Shown here: positions 1 through 9,681 of the stretch, piece by piece
Layout of the letters: each line of letters begins with the position of its first letter
Position numbering within the stretch: the stretch's first letter is position 1
DNA from: Glaciecola punicea ACAM 611
Lineage (GTDB): Bacteria > Pseudomonadota > Gammaproteobacteria > Enterobacterales > Alteromonadaceae
Direction of reading: 5' to 3'
Length of the DNA: 64,000 bases
NCBI RefSeq assembly: GCF_000252165.1
Contig: NZ_BAET01000019.1
Location: 81,232-145,231 of the forward strand
Notes under the pieces: model-generated
Seen by the model: only the letters and a program-made list of their open reading frames with translations
What the model was told of the DNA's origin: nothing
Database searches by the model: none
Position numbers and translations under genes: made by a program

Positions 1-236
1 ATGCCAATAGTACCAGGGCGCTTCTTATAAATACGGCGGGTAACTGAGCCGTCTTCCTGTTCGTTGTAAAATGCACCTGAGGGATGTGAGGTAACGTCAA
101 TCCATGGCGGGTTATAGGGTGCTAGCATGTCAACCACATCAACAATATCTTGAATAGAGCTGCCGCGCGGCGGCGGTACAATTTCAAAACTGAACAGCGG
201 GTTGGTCGCTTTGTCTATGTGTTCTATTACTTTCAT
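1..236 (-). CDS. metF: Methylenetetrahydrofolate reductase MetF, N-terminal part (cut by window edge)
   Basis: Only the first 78 codons lie in the window; the gene continues past the left edge. The enzyme reduces 5,10-methylene-tetrahydrofolate to 5-methyl-tetrahydrofolate with FAD, supplying the methyl donor for MetH. The visible start MKVIEHIDKATNPLFSFEI is followed by VPPPRG, IDVTSHPSGAFY and KKRPGTIG, which match the N-terminal barrel strand and the RPG(T)xG segment of the family. The start is ATG at 236 with a purine-rich AGAGAAAG just upstream. It lies 80 bp downstream of metH on the same strand and no strong terminator is visible between them, so a metH-metF operon is likely. Product identity is fairly sure from the motif pattern; completeness cannot be judged. 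Confidence 0.85.
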   Translation of the reverse strand, partial: MKVIEHIDKATNPLFSFEIVPPPRGSSIQDIVDVVDMLAPYNPPWIDVTSHPSGAFYNEQEDGSVTRRIYKKRPGTIG

Positions 237-316
237 GGCTACTTTCTCTGTGTTAAATTATGAAAATTATCGTGTGTGTTTGAAAACGGCTTAAGCCTTA
301 GTTGTCTCATCAAAGC

Positions 317-3300
317 TTATACAACAGCCAGTTCAGCCTGAACGACGGTTTCAGCCTGCTCAGGCTCATAGTCTAAATTCGCCGCCAGCCAACGCTCAGC
401 TTCTTTTACATGCATGTTTTTGCGCTTGGCATAGTCGTGCACCTGATCTTGCGTAAGCTTTGCCACTGCAAAATATTTAGATTCAGGGTGGGCGAAATAC
501 CAGCCGCTTACCGCTGCGCCGGGCCACATGGCGAAGCTACTAGTGAGCGTCATGCCAATGTTATTTTCAACGTCTAGTAGTTCCCACAGCACGCCTTTTT
601 CAGTGTGTTCAGGACAGGCCGGGTAGCCAGGCGCGGGGCGAATACCTTGGTAAGATTCGCGAATGAGGGCGGTGTTATCAAGCTTTTCATCTTTAGTGTA
701 ACCCCAATACACCATGCGAATTTGCTGATGTAAGTATTCTGCTAGCGCTTCGGCTAAACGATCCGTCACCGCTTTACATAAAATACTGTTGTAGGTATCG
801 TTTTCTTTGTCATATTGGGCAACGAGTGCATCCCCACCAAAGCCAGCAGATACCGCAAACGCGCCTATATAATCTTCGATACCGTCATTTTTATGCGCTA
901 TATAGTCACTTAAACAACGGTTGAACTGGCCCGTGGGTTTTTTACTTTGCTGGCGTAACTGACACAGCTTTTTATTCACTTTGGTGCGGCTTTCATCAAG
1001 GTACACTTCAATGTCATCCCCCACTCTATTGGCGGGGAACAAACCAAATACAGCTTTCCCACAAATGCTTTTATTGCCAATGATCTCGTCTAGCATCTTG
1101 TTGGCATCGTTAAACAAATCGGTGGCAACTTCGCCTATAAGCTCATGTTCTAGTATGCGTGGATACTTTCCGCTTAGCTGCCAAGTCATGAAAAACGGCG
1201 TCCAGTCTATATATTCACGCACAATGTCTAAAGGTACATCGTTAAGCACAGTCACGCCAAGTTTCTGTGGTTTTACCGGCACGTATTTATCGAAGCTAAG
1301 CGGCACGGCATTAGCGCGTGCTTTTTCTAAACTCACTAGGGTAGAACGAGGACCCTTCGCATAATGGCGGGCGCGCACTTTTTCGTACTCTTTGTCTATG
1401 TTAGCTAAAAATTCAGCTTTGCCACTATTTAGCAAGGTTTGCACCACCGACACCGAGCGCGATGCGTTGGGCACATATACCACTCCATGCTTATAATGCG
1501 GCTGAATTTTTACTGCGGTATGCGCTTTTGAAGTCGTCGCGCCGCCAATTAACAAGGGAATGGTGAAGCCTTGACGCTGCATTTCTTTGGCAATGTGCAC
1601 CATTTCATCTAAAGACGGCGTGATTAAGCCCGAAAGACCAATTACGTCTACTTTAAGCTCGCGAGCGGTAGTGAGTATTTTTTCACACGCAACCATTACG
1701 CCTAAATCGGTAATGGCGAAGTTATTGCACTGCAGCACCACGCCTACAATATTCTTACCAATGTCGTGTACGTCACCTTTAACAGTGGCCATTAGCACTT
1801 TGCCATTGTCGGTAATTTCGGTTTTTCCCTCTTCAATAAATGGCTGCAAATGGGCCACGGCCTGCTTCATTACCCGCGCCGATTTAACTACCTGAGGCAA
1901 GAACATCTGGCCTTCACCAAATAGGTCGCCCACTATGTTCATACCGTCCATTAAAGGGCCTTCAATAACGTGAAGGGGGATCTTGGCTTCGAGTCGGGCA
2001 GCTTCGGTGTCTTCAATAATGAAGGCGTTAATGCCTTTTACTAAAGCATGCTCTAGACGTTTATGGGTGCTTAATTCACGCCAGCTTAAGTCTAAAACGC
2101 TGCTTTTTGCGCCGCCGGTGCTGCTGTATTTTGCCGCTACGTCTAGCAGTCTTTCGGTTGCGCCGTCATCGCTATTTTGCACCACGTGCTCTACTGCTTT
2201 TCGTAAATCGGCGGGCACATCTTTTAATATAGCTAGCTGGCCGGCGTTAACAATGCCCATGTCCATGCCGTTTTTAATAGCGTAGTACAGAAATACGGCG
2301 TGAATGGCCTCGCGCACGGCGTTGTTACCGCGAAACGAAAACGACACGTTTGACACGCCGCCGGAGATCATGGCGTGGGGTAAGTTCTTTTTAATATCGG
2401 CAACCGCTTCAATAAAATCGACCGCGTAATTGTTGTGTTCTTCAATGCCGGTGGCCACGGCAAAAATATTCGGGTCGAATATAATATCCTGGGGCGGAAA
2501 GTTAAGTTCATCTACGAGAATATTATAGGCGCGCTGGCAAATTTGAAATTTGCGCACCCGGGTATCGGCTTGACCCACTTCGTCAAACGCCATAACGATC
2601 ACCGCAGCGCCATAGCGGCGAATAAGCTCGGCTTGCTCACGGAAGTTGTCTTCGCCTTCTTTTAGGCTGATGGAGTTGACAATACCTTTACCCTGCACAC
2701 ACTTTAGGCCCGCCTCCAATATGTCCCATTTGGACGAATCAATCATAATGGGGACTTTGGCAATATCAGGCTCACCCGCTATCATGTTCAAAAAGCGCTG
2801 CATGGCGGTTTTTGAGTCCAACATGCCTTCATCCATGTTGATATCGATAATTTGCGCGCCGTTTTCTACCTGCTGTAAAGCCACCGACAGGGCGTCGTCA
2901 TACAATTCTTCAACAATGAGCTTTTTGAACAAAGCTGAACCTGTCACGTTTGTACGCTCACCTACGTTAACAAATAAACTCTTAGCGTCTATAGTTAAGG
3001 CTTCCAGTCCTGATAAACGACAGGCTACTTTGATGTCTTTGATTATCCGTGGGGGAATATTGGCGAGTACCTCAGCCATCACGCGAATATGCTCTGGTGT
3101 GGTACCGCAACAGCCGCCTACAATGTTTAGCAGTCCAGACTGCGCCCACTCTTTAATATGTTCATTCATTTCTTGGGCGTCAAGATCGTATCCACCAAAC
3201 GCGTTAGGCAGGCCAGCATTAGGGTGAGCCGACACCGCGCAGCTGCTTATGCGGCTTAGCTCTTCAACGTATTGACGCAGCTCTTTAGGCCCAAGCGCGC

Positions 3301-4051
3301 AGTTAAGGCCAAATGAAATAGGCTTCGCATGTGCCAGTGAATTATAAAAGGCTTCGGTGGTTTGGCCTGAAAGAGTTCTGCCTGAGGCGTCGGTAATGGT
3401 GCCTGAAATCATCACGGGGTAGCGTTTGCCTAAGTCTGAAAACACTTGTTCAACAGCAAATACTGCGGCTTTAGCGTTTAGCGTGTCGAAAATAGTTTCT
3501 ATCATTATAATGTCGGCGCCGCCCTCAAGCAGCGCTAAGATAGATTCAATGTAAGCGTCTTTTAGCTCGTCAAAGGTCACGTTTCTAAAAGCAGGGTCGT
3601 TTACATCGGGTGAAATTGAGCAGGTTCTATTCGTTGGACCCAATACGCCGGCAACAAAACGTGGCTTGTCGGGGTTTAACGCGGTGTATTCATCTGCGAC
3701 TTTGCGCGCTATTTTGGCCGCTTGAACATTAATTTCACGGCTTAAATTTTCCATCTCGTAGTCAGCCATGGCAATACGGGTGGCGTTAAAGGTATTGGTT
3801 TCTAAAATATCCGCGCCTGCTGCCAAATATTCGCGGTGGATTGTGCTAATAATGTGAGGCTGACTTAGCACCAACAGGTCGTTGTTGCCTTTGACATCGC
3901 ATGACCAGTTGGCAAAACGCTCGCCTCTGTAGTCTTCTTCTGAAAAATCATATGCCTGGATCATGGTTCCCATAGCACCGTCTAGCAGTAAAATACGTTT
4001 TGCTAGCTGTTGCTCAAGTAAGCTAGAAGGAAATTGTTGCGGTTTGGCCAC
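317..4051 (-). CDS. metH: Cobalamin-dependent methionine synthase MetH
   Basis: This cytoplasmic enzyme transfers a methyl group from 5-methyl-tetrahydrofolate to homocysteine through cob(I)alamin, giving methionine. At 1244 residues it is close to the usual full length of about 1230. Domains in order: the homocysteine barrel (about 1-330) with zinc cysteines in NCALGP and [10 protein letters not shown]; the pterin-binding barrel (about 345-620) with [10 protein letters not shown]; the cobalamin cap and Rossmann region (about 650-900) with the cobalt-ligand motif VHDIGKNIV near residue 757 and [13 protein letters not shown]; and the C-terminal reactivation domain with [12 protein letters not shown] near 1145, which binds S-adenosylmethionine. 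The start codon is GTG at 4051; the downstream reading [20 protein letters not shown] fits the family. Three tandem met boxes lie 30-53 bp upstream, so MetJ repression is likely. metF follows downstream. Confidence 0.97.
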   Translation of the reverse strand: MAKPQQFPSSLLEQQLAKRILLLDGAMGTMIQAYDFSEEDYRGERFANWSCDVKGNNDLLVLSQPHIISTIHREYLAAGADILETNTFNATRIAMADYEMENLSREINVQAAKIARKVADEYTALNPDKPRFVAGVLGPTNRTCSISPDVNDPAFRNVTFDELKDAYIESILALLEGGADIIMIETIFDTLNAKAAVFAVEQVFSDLGKRYPVMISGTITDASGRTLSGQTTEAFYNSLAHAKPISFGLNCALGPKELRQYVEELSRISSCAVSAHPNAGLPNAFGGYDLDAQEMNEHIKEWAQSGLLNIVGGCCGTTPEHIRVMAEVLANIPPRIIKDIKVACRLSGLEALTIDAKSLFVNVGERTNVTGSALFKKLIVEELYDDALSVALQQVENGAQIIDINMDEGMLDSKTAMQRFLNMIAGEPDIAKVPIMIDSSKWDILEAGLKCVQGKGIVNSISLKEGEDNFREQAELIRRYGAAVIVMAFDEVGQADTRVRKFQICQRAYNILVDELNFPPQDIIFDPNIFAVATGIEEHNNYAVDFIEAVADIKKNLPHAMISGGVSNVSFSFRGNNAVREAIHAVFLYYAIKNGMDMGIVNAGQLAILKDVPADLRKAVEHVVQNSDDGATERLLDVAAKYSSTGGAKSSVLDLSWRELSTHKRLEHALVKGINAFIIEDTEAARLEAKIPLHVIEGPLMDGMNIVGDLFGEGQMFLPQVVKSARVMKQAVAHLQPFIEEGKTEITDNGKVLMATVKGDVHDIGKNIVGVVLQCNNFAITDLGVMVACEKILTTARELKVDVIGLSGLITPSLDEMVHIAKEMQRQGFTIPLLIGGATTSKAHTAVKIQPHYKHGVVYVPNASRSVSVVQTLLNSGKAEFLANIDKEYEKVRARHYAKGPRSTLVSLEKARANAVPLSFDKYVPVKPQKLGVTVLNDVPLDIVREYIDWTPFFMTWQLSGKYPRILEHELIGEVATDLFNDANKMLDEIIGNKSICGKAVFGLFPANRVGDDIEVYLDESRTKVNKKLCQLRQQSKKPTGQFNRCLSDYIAHKNDGIEDYIGAFAVSAGFGGDALVAQYDKENDTYNSILCKAVTDRLAEALAEYLHQQIRMVYWGYTKDEKLDNTALIRESYQGIRPAPGYPACPEHTEKGVLWELLDVENNIGMTLTSSFAMWPGAAVSGWYFAHPESKYFAVAKLTQDQVHDYAKRKNMHVKEAERWLAANLDYEPEQAETVVQAELAVV

Positions 4052-4080
4052 GATACGTCCGTAGGTAAATATTGATAAAT

Positions 4081-4104
4081 AGAAGTATAGACGTTTAGAT
4101 GGCT
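4081..4104 (-). promoter_or_regulatory. Three tandem MetJ met boxes overlapping the metH -10 box
   Basis: Three contiguous 8-mers read AGAAGTAT, AGACGTTT and AGATGGCT. Against the met-box consensus AGACGTCT they match 6, 7 and 6 of 8 positions; MetJ binds cooperatively to two or more adjacent boxes. On the minus strand a good -10 hexamer, TATACT (4084-4089), lies inside the first box, placing transcription start near 4077 and giving a leader of about 25 nt before the GTG of metH. Repression by MetJ with S-adenosylmethionine is the natural reading. The boxes are seen directly; regulation is inferred. Confidence 0.72.
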
Positions 4105-4668
4105 AAATGAAAGAAAAAGCAATCAAACCCTCTTCTGTTTTGTGATAGCCTATTTTGATAAGCAATATGTTGCTGATAGACACAGGGAACGACTTGGTTT
4201 TTGCCGCTTTCTTAGTTTCATATAAGTGTTTATCGGCAATATAAACGGCTGCTTAGCGCGCTTGCTTCGTTCATACTCTCAGTGCAGGTGGGCTTGCATA
4301 CCTCTTCTATTAGGTAATTGAGTCTGAGGATTTTGCATCGCTTTTTTCATGCTCTTGACTTACTGTCAAAATGTCTTGATATGGCTTTTGTCGAGAGTGC
4401 TCATAAGAAATGTTGTTATCGCCACTGGGATAGTCGGTTGAAAGCGCAAATTCTAAGCCACAATTAATAATCTTTCAGTTTTAGCAGTTTAGTTTTTTAA
4501 ATTAGCTTAGTATTAACAATTTACGATTATGCGACATGCGTCGTATTTGCGCTTCGGTTAACAACAGGGCTTTAAAAGTAAACTATTATCTTTGTGATTT
4601 ACAGCCTTAAGCGTTAACATTGAAACTTATTAATAAACACGCTACGTGTTAAACAAAAAAAGAACTAT
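4105..4668. other. Long intergenic region between metH and the flavin oxidoreductase
   Basis: About 560 bp between divergent genes. No convincing open reading frame or RNA structure was found. It is AT-rich near the right end, just ahead of the reductase start. A weak sigma70-like pair for the right-hand gene, TTGACT (4355-4360) and GATATG (4378-4383) with a 17-bp spacer, is possible but the -10 is poor. No cobalamin riboswitch core was recognised upstream of metH. Confidence 0.4.
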
Positions 4669-5745
4669 ATGTCTCAATCTTCAGCTCCACTGACCTTCAA
4701 AAACGGCCTTATTATGTCTAATAGGTTTATGTTAGCGCCGCTAACAAACACCCAAAGCAATGACGACGGAACGCTTTCCCAGGAAGAGTACCGCTGGTTA
4801 ACTATGCGTGCACAAGGTGGCTTTGGCTTAACCATGACCTGTGCCTCGCACGTGCAGTTTGTGGGCAAGGGCTTTGAGGGACAGTTAGGTATATATAGTG
4901 ATGCACACATTGCAGGTCATCGGCGTTTAACCATGAGCATTAAAGCCAATAACAGTTTGGCCATTATTCAGCTTCATCATGCCGGTATGCGTGCAAATGA
5001 AGCGTCAACTAAGCAACAGCCTGTGTGCCCGTCATCTATTGAAAAATATAATGCTCGCGCCCTGTCATTAGCTGAAGTGCATCAGCTACGCGATGATTTC
5101 ATTATCGCAGCCCAGCGCGCACAGCAAAGTGGCTACGATGGCGTGGAAGTACATGGCGCTCACGGCTATATTTTAACGCAGTTTTTAAGCGCTGAAATAA
5201 ATACGCGTGACGACGAGTACGGCGGCTGCTTGCGAAATCGTGCACGGCTACTCTTTGAAATTGTACACGGCATTCGCGCAAGCTGCGGGAGTCAGTTTTT
5301 GCTGGGTGTGCGTTTATCACCAGAACGATTTGGCATGCAGTTAAGCGAAGTCAAAACCGTGTGCAAGCTGCTCATAAATGAACACGACATCGATTTTCTA
5401 GACCTATCACTGTGGGATACCTTTAAGCAAGCCGCAGAAAAAGAACATCAGCATAAGGATCTGCTGAATCACTTTACTGAAATTGATTATAAGGATGTAA
5501 AATTAACGGTCGCAGGCCAAATTAACACCGGCAAAGACGTGCAGGCTGTTTTAGACGCGGGTGTTGATTTTGTGACTATTGGCCGCTCAGCCATTTTACA
5601 TCACGACTTTCCTAAACTTGTTATGGACAACCCTCTTTTTGAACCTATAAAGCTGCCGGTAAGCGAAGCTTATTTAACGAAAGAAGGCTTAAGTGAGCCC
5701 TTCGTAAAATATATGAAGGCTTGGGATGGTTTTGTAAAAGGATAA
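4669..5745 (+). CDS. NADH:flavin oxidoreductase, Old Yellow Enzyme family
   Basis: A 358-residue FMN-dependent ene-reductase fold (TIM barrel). Visible family signatures: an N-terminal MSNRFMLAPLTNTQSNDDG that wraps the FMN, AIIQLHHAGMRA, the substrate-binding pair in GVEVHGAHGYILTQFLS (two histidines at about 160-163), TRDDEYGG with the arginine/aspartate segment, LGVRLSPE, and the C-terminal phosphate-binding strand DFVTIGRSAIL. Members reduce activated alkenes such as alpha,beta-unsaturated carbonyls with NAD(P)H; the physiological substrate here is unknown. The start ATG at 4669 is preceded by a weak AAAGAA. It is a single gene flanked by oppositely oriented neighbours. Family assignment is firm, subfamily is not. 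Confidence 0.9.
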   Translation: MSQSSAPLTFKNGLIMSNRFMLAPLTNTQSNDDGTLSQEEYRWLTMRAQGGFGLTMTCASHVQFVGKGFEGQLGIYSDAHIAGHRRLTMSIKANNSLAIIQLHHAGMRANEASTKQQPVCPSSIEKYNARALSLAEVHQLRDDFIIAAQRAQQSGYDGVEVHGAHGYILTQFLSAEINTRDDEYGGCLRNRARLLFEIVHGIRASCGSQFLLGVRLSPERFGMQLSEVKTVCKLLINEHDIDFLDLSLWDTFKQAAEKEHQHKDLLNHFTEIDYKDVKLTVAGQINTGKDVQAVLDAGVDFVTIGRSAILHHDFPKLVMDNPLFEPIKLPVSEAYLTKEGLSEPFVKYMKAWDGFVKG

Positions 5746-5837
5746 ACGTGACAACATGGCGGCTCTGCCGTCTTGATCTTAGCTTGAAGTATTGACCTAT
5801 TTAATTGAGTATTGTTATTGATTCACTAACTCAGCTC

Positions 5838-6509
5838 TTAAGTAGTGAAAAAAGACCTTAAGTGCACGGCTCTTTCTAAGTTTTCCACTTTTTCTATCGC
5901 TTTGCTGTAGTCATGTCTGGCAGTGTACTCGTTTGGAAAAGCAACACAATTGATACCGGCAGCTACCGCCGCATCGAGGCCTGCACTAGCGTCTTCAATT
6001 GCCATACAGTTGCTGGCCAACAGCTTCAGGGTATTCAAACAATATTCATAAACCTCAGGATCAGGCTTATACCTGTCAACCACTGTAGAATTACAAATAA
6101 GGTCAAATGTAGCGGGATCTAATTCAGCGCTGTTCAACAAATTGCGTATATTCTCGGCGCTGGTGGTCGTGGCAAAAGCAATTTTCATATTGTTTAGCTT
6201 TGCTTGCTCTATTACCCATCGAACGCCGGGGCGAAGAGGCAACGTAGTACTGTTCATAAATTCATGAAACAGGCTTGTTTTTAAAGCGTGTATGTCAACT
6301 GACGTCACATCTTTAGGCAAACCCTTATGCACTTTGTTGTATTGCTCGATACGATCTTGACCACCAGATTGTACTAGCAATTCTTTATACTCTAATTCAC
6401 CCCAATGCCAGTTGATAGACAGTTTTTCAAATGCGGCATTAAACGATTTTCGTTGAAGATAAGAAGTGTTTGCTATCGTCCCTATGCCTCCAAAAATAAT
6501 AGCTTTCAT
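5838..6509 (-). CDS. HAD-superfamily protein (subfamily IA, CbbY-like) lacking the catalytic aspartates
   Basis: The 223-residue protein has the overall layout of a HAD-IA phosphatase/phosphoglucomutase: a cap inserted after motif I, motif II at FATTTSAEN (about 113-121), motif III lysine in RYKPDPEVY (about 146-154), and motif IV at IEDASAGLDAA (about 171-181). Motif I, normally hhFDxDGTLxD with the nucleophile and acid/base aspartates, here reads IIFGGIGTIANT, so both catalytic aspartates are replaced (Gly and Ile). Reading the DNA on the minus strand from the ATG confirms this, so it is not a frame artefact. The fold is probably kept, but classical phosphoaspartate chemistry is unlikely unless another residue serves. 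It is a single gene, convergent with the flavin oxidoreductase. Confidence 0.85.
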   Translation of the reverse strand: MKAIIFGGIGTIANTSYLQRKSFNAAFEKLSINWHWGELEYKELLVQSGGQDRIEQYNKVHKGLPKDVTSVDIHALKTSLFHEFMNSTTLPLRPGVRWVIEQAKLNNMKIAFATTTSAENIRNLLNSAELDPATFDLICNSTVVDRYKPDPEVYEYCLNTLKLLASNCMAIEDASAGLDAAVAAGINCVAFPNEYTARHDYSKAIEKVENLERAVHLRSFFTT

Positions 6510-6829
6510 ATTTTACCTTTATTTTATATTCGTTTTCGCTTTTACGCTGTGAATATTGATTGAGTTCATGAATGCTTAGCTACTGGCCCTGTAACAGACA
6601 TGATTTATTGTGAAAGCCTAGCCTTTTCGCCAGCGTGGACTTTCACCAAAATAGAGTCTGTCAAGCAGGGTAGATGATGCTGTCATGGCAAGGCCTTTTC
6701 ATAATTGTGAATGTTATTTTAATACTGTATCTCAATTATTTAAGGTCTAACAAGACTTTCTACAAGGCACCTTTATGCTCCAACAGCCTTTACAAAATTA
6801 ACCCATCTCTTACGCGTATTTTTTGTTTA
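6510..6829. other. Intergenic region without a convincing gene
   Basis: About 320 bp between two minus-strand genes. A plus-strand frame of 66 codons starting at 6674 runs into the end of the DUF368 gene and shows no recognisable family, so I do not call it. The promoter of the HAD gene should lie near 6515-6560; no strong hexamer pair was identified. Confidence 0.35.
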
Positions 6830-7750
6830 TTAAGTCCGAGACTTTTGGCCGAACTTCTCCAAGCTCCACACTAGTCCAATGCCAACCAGCAGGCACATAA
6901 TCGCAGGCACTATTTCAGAAGGCTGGCCTGTTACTTGCTCAAACTGCATGGGTGAAAGATTTTGCATGGCGAAAGGAACCGTCTCCCCTTGAGAGTTCTC
7001 ACGCCAGCTCAGTACTTCTTTCCAAGGCCATATTATACCCAAAGTACCCAGCATTAAGCCAGTCAGAAACAGCAGCGTTTCATCGTGAAAACGACGCAGT
7101 AATGCCGACAGCACGTGACTAAAACTCAACAGCCCTACAACACAGCCCATGGCAAAACAAGCCAGCATCAATACATCAAACCCTCTTACCGCAGCTAGTA
7201 CCGCAGGGTAAAGCCCTAACAACAGCAGAATAAAGCTACCCGAAATACCCGGCAGAATCATTGCGCAAATAGCTATGCAGCCAGCGATAAAGAAGTTCAA
7301 ATAACTCACTTCTAATTCAACAGGGTTTAGCACGGTGATGAACCATGCAAAGATAACGCCGGCGATAAACAGCACTACTCTTGACAAGTTATAGGCGCTT
7401 ACCTGCTTTAGCATGTGAATGACTGAGAATAAGATGAGACCGAAAAAGAATGACCACAGCGGGATAGGATGGTTGGTCAACAGCCAAGAAATAAGCTTAG
7501 CAAACGTAAAAATACTGGTTAAAATCCCCGCAAGAACGGTGCATAAAAACCGGCCGTTTATATGCATAAAAGCGGCTTTAAAACCTTCTCGCCTAATCAC
7601 GCCAAACAAAGAAGGCTTAATTGCGCGAATACCATCTAAAAGAGGATTAAGTATGCCGGTTATGAAGGCAATCGTGCCGCCCGAAACGCCGGGAACAACG
7701 TCGGCTGCACCCATTGCCATACCTTTAAAATAGTCTGAAAGATGACGCAA
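6830..7750 (-). CDS. popT: DUF368 polyprenyl-phosphate transporter (PopT family)
   Basis: A 306-residue polytopic inner-membrane protein with about eight to ten hydrophobic segments. DUF368 proteins were recently shown to be one of two families (with DedA proteins) that recycle undecaprenyl phosphate across the cytoplasmic membrane for cell-wall and surface glycan synthesis. Both copies of the family's repeated loop are visible: GAADVVPGVSGGT near residues 14-26 and ICAMILPGISGSF around 160. The start appears to be TTG at 7750, supported by TAAGGA seven bases upstream; the next ATG codons (residues 11 and 13) would cut into the first conserved motif region. It is divergent from moeA. Family assignment is strong; transport activity is from family knowledge. 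Confidence 0.88.
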   Translation of the reverse strand: MRHLSDYFKGMAMGAADVVPGVSGGTIAFITGILNPLLDGIRAIKPSLFGVIRREGFKAAFMHINGRFLCTVLAGILTSIFTFAKLISWLLTNHPIPLWSFFFGLILFSVIHMLKQVSAYNLSRVVLFIAGVIFAWFITVLNPVELEVSYLNFFIAGCIAICAMILPGISGSFILLLLGLYPAVLAAVRGFDVLMLACFAMGCVVGLLSFSHVLSALLRRFHDETLLFLTGLMLGTLGIIWPWKEVLSWRENSQGETVPFAMQNLSPMQFEQVTGQPSEIVPAIMCLLVGIGLVWSLEKFGQKSRT

Positions 7751-7885
7751 ATCTGTTCCTTAACGTAAAATGCTAGCGTGTAATATGCGGCGCAATAAGC
7801 TTGCTATAGGTGTGCAATAGGTGTGCTATATAAATAAGACGCAGAGAATAAAACACATTATTAGACTATGCAACAGGCTTCCAAG

Positions 7886-7906
7886 GTAATGTATAATGTA
7901 CATTAC
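7886..7906 (+). promoter_or_regulatory. Palindromic site over the moeA -10 box
   Basis: A perfect inverted repeat, GTAATGTA (7886-7893) and TACATTAC (7899-7906), is separated by five bases. A consensus TATAAT (7892-7897) lies inside it, seven bases ahead of GGAG (7913-7916) and the chosen moeA start at 7925 if transcription starts near 7904. A bound repressor here would block moeA transcription. No known regulator is assigned; a clear -35 hexamer is not evident. Confidence 0.5.
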
Positions 7907-7924
7907 AGTAATGGAGTGTACAAA

Positions 7925-9160
7925 ATGAATTCTACCGGTGATACATCAGGTTTAATGCCAATACATTACGCCAAACAATTAATGCAAAAAGCCATTTCGC
8001 CTATCAGTGAAGTGGTTCTATGTGATCTTAACGCGTGCTTAGACCGCATAATTGCACACGATATAGTGTCTCCTATAAACGTACCCGCTTATGATAATTC
8101 GGCTATGGACGGTTATGCCCTGAAGTATGACAGTTTTATAGCCTGTGGAACCTTACGTCAAGTAGGCAAAAGCTTCGCGGGTGCTAAATTTGAAGGGCAG
8201 CTAAAGGCAGGCGAATGTGTTCGCATAATGACCGGTGCTGAAATCCCCAAGGGAGCCGACACCGTTGTAATGCAAGAAAATGCACGCGTAGACGGCAAGC
8301 AAATTACCTTTCACTCGGTAACAAAAGGTGACGCAATACGCCGTGCTGGTTACGATATAAAACAAGGCGCGACTTTACTGCAGGCGGGAACACGCATAAA
8401 TCCGGTAGATATTGGACTACTAGCATCGTTAGGCATTAACGAGGTGGATGTTTATAGGCAGCTATGTGTGGCTGTTTTTACCACCGGCGACGAACTGCTT
8501 GCAGCAGGGCAAGCTCAGCGCAACGATAGAATATTTGATTCGAACCGCCCAATGCTCATTGCAATGCTGTCTAGACTAGGGGCCAGGGTAATAGATTTAG
8601 GTATTATTGCCGACAATAAAGTCAAAATCCAAGCAGCGTTTGAACATGCTAACCAATATGCTGACTGCGTAATTACCACCGGCGGCGTGTCGGTAGGGGA
8701 AGCCGATTACACGCGTGAAGTTTTAGCGCAATACGGCAGTATAGATTTTTGGAAACTCGCTATCAAACCGGGTAAACCATTGGCATTTGGCAGGCTTTCA
8801 AATAGTATTTTCTTTGGCTTACCCGGCAATCCTGTCTCGGCAGCCGTAACTTTTGACAAAATAGTGGCTCCTGCGTTGGCTTATCTTGCGGGCAGTCGGA
8901 GTTTCACTGCGGTAACACTTCAAGGCGTGGCCATAAGGGATTTTAAAAAGCGTCCCGGGAGAACCGATTATCAACGAGCACACTACTTCGTTAACGATGC
9001 TGGCGTAGTGAGCGTCGAACCTAGTGGCTCACAAAGCTCTGGTGTACTGTCGTGTTTTCGCAAAAGCAACTGCTACGCGGTATTTGAAAGCGACACAGGG
9101 GACGTGTTAAAGGGAGAACCTGTCCAGGTACAGCCATTCAACCATATTATTAGCGAATAG
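7925..9160 (+). CDS. moeA: Molybdopterin molybdenumtransferase MoeA
   Basis: MoeA inserts molybdate into adenylylated molybdopterin, the last general step of molybdenum cofactor synthesis, in the cytoplasm. At 411 residues it equals the usual length. Signatures: NVPAYDNSAMDGYAL (about 60-75), RIMTGAEIPKGADTVV, the MoaB/MogA-like domain with FTTGDEL and FDSNRPML, TTGGVSVGEADYTREVL, and the product-site loop FFGLPGNPVSA near 300. An earlier in-frame ATG at 7868 exists, but it precedes the TATAAT box; the ATG at 7925 has GGAG eight bases upstream and gives the family's normal N-terminus. It is convergent with moaE-moaD, which serve the same pathway. The rest of the moa set is not in the window. 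Confidence 0.93.
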   Translation: MNSTGDTSGLMPIHYAKQLMQKAISPISEVVLCDLNACLDRIIAHDIVSPINVPAYDNSAMDGYALKYDSFIACGTLRQVGKSFAGAKFEGQLKAGECVRIMTGAEIPKGADTVVMQENARVDGKQITFHSVTKGDAIRRAGYDIKQGATLLQAGTRINPVDIGLLASLGINEVDVYRQLCVAVFTTGDELLAAGQAQRNDRIFDSNRPMLIAMLSRLGARVIDLGIIADNKVKIQAAFEHANQYADCVITTGGVSVGEADYTREVLAQYGSIDFWKLAIKPGKPLAFGRLSNSIFFGLPGNPVSAAVTFDKIVAPALAYLAGSRSFTAVTLQGVAIRDFKKRPGRTDYQRAHYFVNDAGVVSVEPSGSQSSGVLSCFRKSNCYAVFESDTGDVLKGEPVQVQPFNHIISE

Positions 9161-9225
9161 ATATTATCGCCAGTGCACCATTGATAGCTTGGGTATTTGC
9201 GTAAAATTTCTTGTTAGCAACGACG

Positions 9226-9681
9226 CTAAGCGCCGGACCATTTCGCTGCCGCTGCTTCGTCGCTGTCTTTGCGCTTTACCCACTGCGTTCCCTTAGCAGT
9301 GGTTTCTTGTTTCCAAAAAGGCGCGGTGGTTTTTAAAATATCCATAATAAACTGAGCGGCTTCAAATGCATTTTGTCGATGTTTAGAACTCACACCCACA
9401 AACACAATTTGTTCAAACGCTTCAAGAGTACCAATTCGATGGATAATGCGCACTTGACCCAAGTTCCAGCGTTTTTTGGCGTCGCTACAAATTTGCATTA
9501 AATACTTTTCGGTCATACCAGAATAGTGCTCAATAACAACATTTGATACTGAGCATTGGCTATTAAAATCCCTCACCAGACCGGTGAATGTGACGATTGC
9601 GCCGTCGCGATTGGCGAGCTCGCGCAGGGCCTCATATTCGCGGCCATGATCAAAATCTTCTTGCTGCACGGTAATCATCAT
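9226..9681 (-). CDS. moaE: Molybdopterin synthase catalytic subunit MoaE
   Basis: MoaE, a dimer carrying two MoaD sulfur carriers, converts cyclic pyranopterin monophosphate to molybdopterin by adding two sulfurs. The 151-residue protein shows TFTGLVRDFN, IEHYSGMTEK, RIIHRIGTLE, SSKHRQNAFEAAQFIMDILKTTAPFWKQE with the active-site lysines, all typical. The start ATG at 9681 overlaps the moaD stop as TAATG, indicating translational coupling; a second ATG follows immediately. The C-terminus after KRKDSDEAAAAKW is a short, non-conserved tail. Confidence 0.94.
   Translation of the reverse strand: MMITVQQEDFDHGREYEALRELANRDGAIVTFTGLVRDFNSQCSVSNVVIEHYSGMTEKYLMQICSDAKKRWNLGQVRIIHRIGTLEAFEQIVFVGVSSKHRQNAFEAAQFIMDILKTTAPFWKQETTAKGTQWVKRKDSDEAAAAKWSGA

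Noticed and set aside
6674-6874. 66-codon plus-strand frame with a hydrophobic start
   Set aside because: It runs into the antisense end of the DUF368 gene and lacks a ribosome site; AT-rich sequence readily gives hydrophobic stretches.
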